Assembly: GCA_002337215.1 (NCBI GenBank)
Contig: DDFO01000049.1
Coordinates: 1-7,128 of the forward strand
Direction: 5' to 3'
Source: Phycisphaerales bacterium UBA1926
Lineage (GTDB): Bacteria; Planctomycetota; Phycisphaerae; Phycisphaerales; UBA1924
DNA: 7,128 bases
Shown: in pieces, positions 4,992 to 7,128 of the stretch
How positions within the stretch are numbered: position 1 is the stretch's first letter
Layout of the letters: every line of letters begins with the position of its first letter
Program-made: the position numbers and the translations under genes
The notes under the pieces: generated by a model
Told to the model about the DNA's origin: nothing
Seen by the model: only the letters and a program-made list of their open reading frames with translations
Databases searched by the model: none

Positions 4992-6635
4992 ATGCACCGC
5001 ACGACCCTCGCCTGCGCGCTCGCCGCCACCTCGCTCGTTCCGTCCGTTGCGCACGCCGACGGCCACGACGAAAACCAGGACTGGTGGAAGGACGCGGTGT
5101 TCTACGAGGTGTTCGTGCGCTCGTTCGCGGACTCGACCGAGGGGCCGCTCGCCGGGGACGGGGTGGGCGACATCCCCGGGCTCATCGAGCGGCTCGATGA
5201 ACTCAACGACGGCGAGCCGGGCGGGGACGACCTGGGCGTCACGGCGCTCTGGCTCATGCCGATCGCGCAGTCACCGTCCTACCACGGCTACGACGTCGTG
5301 GACTACACCCGGATCGACGACGAGTACGGGACCAACGACGACTTCAAGCGGCTGATCGCCGAGTGCGAGAAGCGCGGCGTGCGGGTGATCGTCGACCTCG
5401 TGCTCAACCACTGCTCGAACGAGCACCCGTGGTTCACGGAGGCCGCGTCATCGACCGACAGCCCCCGGCACGACTGGTTCGTCTGGAGCGACGAGAAGCC
5501 GGACTGGAACGAGAACCTGCACATGTGGCACGACCACGCGAAGCAGGAAACGGGCGCGTACTACTTCGGGTTCTTCTGGCACGGGATGCCCGACCTGAAC
5601 TACGACAACCCGTTCGTGAGCGCGGCCGCGTACGACATCTCGCGCACCTGGCTCGACGACCTCGGCGCACACGGCTTCCGCCTCGACGCGATCCGCCACC
5701 TGATCGAACGCGACGGCGTTGTCGCGAGCACCCCCGAGACCATCGAATGGCTCGAGGACTACCACAAGTACCTGCGGTCGATCGACCCCGAGTGCTTCAG
5801 TGTCGGGGAGATCTGGGGCCCGACCAGCGAGGTGATGCAGTACATCCCGAACGCGCTCGACTCGGCGTTCGAGTTCCAGCTCGCCAGCACGATCATCGAG
5901 AGCGTGAACGCGGGTGACGGGGCGAGCCTCGCCGAGCACATCGAACGGCTCAACGACTCGTACGGTGACTCGGCCCCGTACAGCACCTTCCTGACCAACC
6001 ACGACCAGAACCGTCTGATGAGCGAGCTGGGCGGGGTGAGCCCTGATGGGTTCGAGAAGAACAAGCTGGCCGCGTCAATCCTGCTCACGCTCCCGGGCAC
6101 GCCTTTCCTGTATTACGGCGAGGAGATCGGGATGACGGGGACGAAGCCCGATCCGGATCTGCGGGTGCCCATGCAGTGGACCGCGGATGTCGCGACCGCG
6201 GGGTTCACGACCGGCGAGCCCTGGCGCGCGCCCAACGAGGACACCGCGACGGTGAACGTGGAGAGCCAGAAGCCGGCGCGGAACTCGCTGTGGAGTCACT
6301 ACCAGCGGATGATCGATCTCCGGCTCAGCGAGCCAACGCTGCGGCGAGGAACCATCGAGGTCGTCGATCTCGGCAGCGATGCGCTGCTCGGGTTCCGTCG
6401 CGCGCACGAGGGCGACGAGCTGCTCGTCATCGCGAACATGAGCGACCGGACGGTGCGCGACTTCGGGATCGATCTGGACGGGTTCGACGCGGGCGAGAGG
6501 GTTCGCGGCGAGGTGCTCGCCGGCAACGCCCGGCCCGGTGTCGGGCGGGCCGACGAGGACGGATCGCTCAAAGGCTGGCAGCCCGTCTCACGCGTCCGCG
6601 GACGCGACGTTGTGGTGCTGCGGATCGAGCGTTGA
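4992..6635 (+). CDS. Exported GH13 alpha-amylase-superfamily enzyme (MPDLN, intermediary-group type)
   Basis: This 547-residue protein opens with a signal peptide (MHRTTLACALAATSLVPSVA, then HADG) that looks cleavable after the A-H-A at 20-22. It should therefore reach the periplasm or the outside. The GH13 catalytic barrel starts near WWKDAVFYEVFVRSF (31-45). The conserved regions are all present: DLVLNH (135-140), GFRLDAIRH (228-236) with nucleophile D232, GEIW (272-275) with acid/base E273, and FLTNHDQNR (333-341) with transition-state aspartate D338. MPDLN at 199-203 is the region V signature of the group lying between oligo-1,6-glucosidases (QPDLN) and neopullulanases (MPKLN), known as GH13 subfamily 36. 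A C-terminal beta domain begins at roughly 450. Likely substrates are malto-oligosaccharides, starch or pullulan-type glucans; exact bond preference cannot be read from sequence. The start at 4992 is fixed by a strong ribosome site and by the signal peptide. Its last 48 bases overlap the convergent permease gene. Confidence 0.93.
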   Translation: MHRTTLACALAATSLVPSVAHADGHDENQDWWKDAVFYEVFVRSFADSTEGPLAGDGVGDIPGLIERLDELNDGEPGGDDLGVTALWLMPIAQSPSYHGYDVVDYTRIDDEYGTNDDFKRLIAECEKRGVRVIVDLVLNHCSNEHPWFTEAASSTDSPRHDWFVWSDEKPDWNENLHMWHDHAKQETGAYYFGFFWHGMPDLNYDNPFVSAAAYDISRTWLDDLGAHGFRLDAIRHLIERDGVVASTPETIEWLEDYHKYLRSIDPECFSVGEIWGPTSEVMQYIPNALDSAFEFQLASTIIESVNAGDGASLAEHIERLNDSYGDSAPYSTFLTNHDQNRLMSELGGVSPDGFEKNKLAASILLTLPGTPFLYYGEEIGMTGTKPDPDLRVPMQWTADVATAGFTTGEPWRAPNEDTATVNVESQKPARNSLWSHYQRMIDLRLSEPTLRRGTIEVVDLGSDALLGFRRAHEGDELLVIANMSDRTVRDFGIDLDGFDAGERVRGEVLAGNARPGVGRADEDGSLKGWQPVSRVRGRDVVVLRIER

Positions 6636-7128
6636 TCCCGACGCGCCCAGCGACCGGCGCAGCCGGACAACCAGCGCGACGGCGAGCATCCCCGTGAAGA
6701 TCACGGCGCCGGCGGTCTGCATCGTGCTGATCGCGGCGTGGTCGTGCGTGTGCGCACCGTCGGCGAGCCGGACGAAACCCGCGAGCGTCGCATCGAACAG
6801 CAACCCCGCCCCGACCGCGAAGGCGGCGATGACGGCGAGATAGATCGCGAGCGCGCGCACGCCGAGGTCCTTGATCGCCCACGACATCGTCGCGGCGTTG
6901 GTCGCGGGGCCCGCGAGCAGCAGCACGAGGGCCGCGCCGGGGCTGAGACCCGCGGCGACGAGCGAGAACGCGAGCGGGGTCGAACTCGTGGCGCACACGT
7001 AGAGCGGCAGTCCGACCACGAGCATCAGGAGCATGGGGACGATCCCCGTGCCAACGTGCTCGGCGATCCATCCCTCGGGGACGAGCGCCGCGATGATCGC
7101 GCTGAGCACAAGACCTACGGCGAGCCAG
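6588..7128 (-). CDS. SO_0444/YraQ-type metal-efflux permease, C-terminal half (5' end outside window)
   Basis: The minus-strand frame is open from the window edge to the stop at 6588-6590, leaving 179 visible residues; the start lies beyond the right edge. The visible part begins WLAVGLVLSA, then GLPLYVCATSSTPLAFSL (about 39-56) and LSPGAALVLLLAGPATNAAT (61-80). These are hallmark segments of the second half of the DUF318/ArsP-related permeases annotated as SO_0444 family Cu/Zn efflux transporters. About five membrane helices are visible. A short histidine cluster, HTHDH (126-130, bases 6738-6752), lies in a loop before the last helix and could bind metal. C45 in the VCAT segment is the other notable residue. 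Family members are inner-membrane permeases linked to metal or metalloid export; the true substrate is uncertain. The full protein should be about twice this size, with a paired CSC-type motif in the missing half. Its 3' end overlaps the GH13 gene by 48 bases, tail to tail. Confidence 0.85.
   Translation of the reverse strand, partial: WLAVGLVLSAIIAALVPEGWIAEHVGTGIVPMLLMLVVGLPLYVCATSSTPLAFSLVAAGLSPGAALVLLLAGPATNAATMSWAIKDLGVRALAIYLAVIAAFAVGAGLLFDATLAGFVRLADGAHTHDHAAISTMQTAGAVIFTGMLAVALVVRLRRSLGASGSTLDPQHHNVASADA
6591..6606. repeat. Perfect 16-base palindrome inside the convergent gene overlap
   Basis: CGCGTCCGCGGACGCG is its own reverse complement. It lies within the 48 bases shared by the ends of the GH13 and permease genes, immediately next to the permease stop codon. 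It could fold in either transcript and serve as a shared stop or processing signal, but in DNA this GC-rich it could also be chance. Confidence 0.5.

Noticed and set aside
5448..6002. Minus-strand frames inside the GH13 gene
   Set aside because: These are composition shadows of a gene with every GH13 catalytic motif intact.

Overview
This is a GC-rich window with strong G/C bias at third codon positions, carrying seven protein genes and almost no spare DNA. The largest gaps between genes are about 150 bases. An LptF/LptG-type permease points to a Gram-negative bacterium with an outer membrane. An isolated type II-secretion-like pseudopilin gene, a GH57 amylase-like protein and an exported GH13 enzyme in one GC-rich neighbourhood suggest Planctomycetota, perhaps Phycisphaerae. 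That placement is inference; there is no rRNA or marker gene to confirm it. I see no tRNA, rRNA, CRISPR array, insertion sequence or other sign of a mobile element.

Left part (1-2794, + strand): three envelope-lipid genes in a row. They are the C-terminal part of an ArnT/GT39-like membrane glycosyltransferase cut by the window edge, a PAP2-family lipid phosphatase that overlaps it by four bases, and an LptF/LptG-family permease 42 bases further on. Together they suggest a unit that glycosylates a lipid-linked molecule, handles polyprenyl or lipid phosphates, and exports lipopolysaccharide-like material.

Middle part (2795-4872, + strand): a cytoplasmic GH57 alpha-amylase-like enzyme with a leader of roughly 90 bases and a clear Shine-Dalgarno sequence, then a single pseudopilin gene with a textbook prepilin cleavage site. 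A stem-loop follows the stop codon of each.

Right part (4873-7128): an exported GH13 alpha-amylase-superfamily enzyme with the MPDLN signature of the group between oligo-1,6-glucosidases and neopullulanases. It converges on, and overlaps by 48 bases, a minus-strand SO_0444/YraQ-type metal-efflux permease that runs off the right edge. The GH57 and GH13 enzymes are probably the cytoplasmic and exported parts of alpha-glucan metabolism, though they do not look like one operon.

The most interesting signal is regulatory. A GATAG or TAGNNT motif, a likely -10 element, lies upstream of all four + strand genes that have an upstream gap. Where it sits almost on the start codon (permease, pseudopilin) there is no Shine-Dalgarno sequence. 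Where it sits further upstream (GH57, GH13) there is a strong one. This would fit a mix of leaderless and leadered transcripts. Otherwise the gene content is ordinary, and I see no convincing new multi-gene system.
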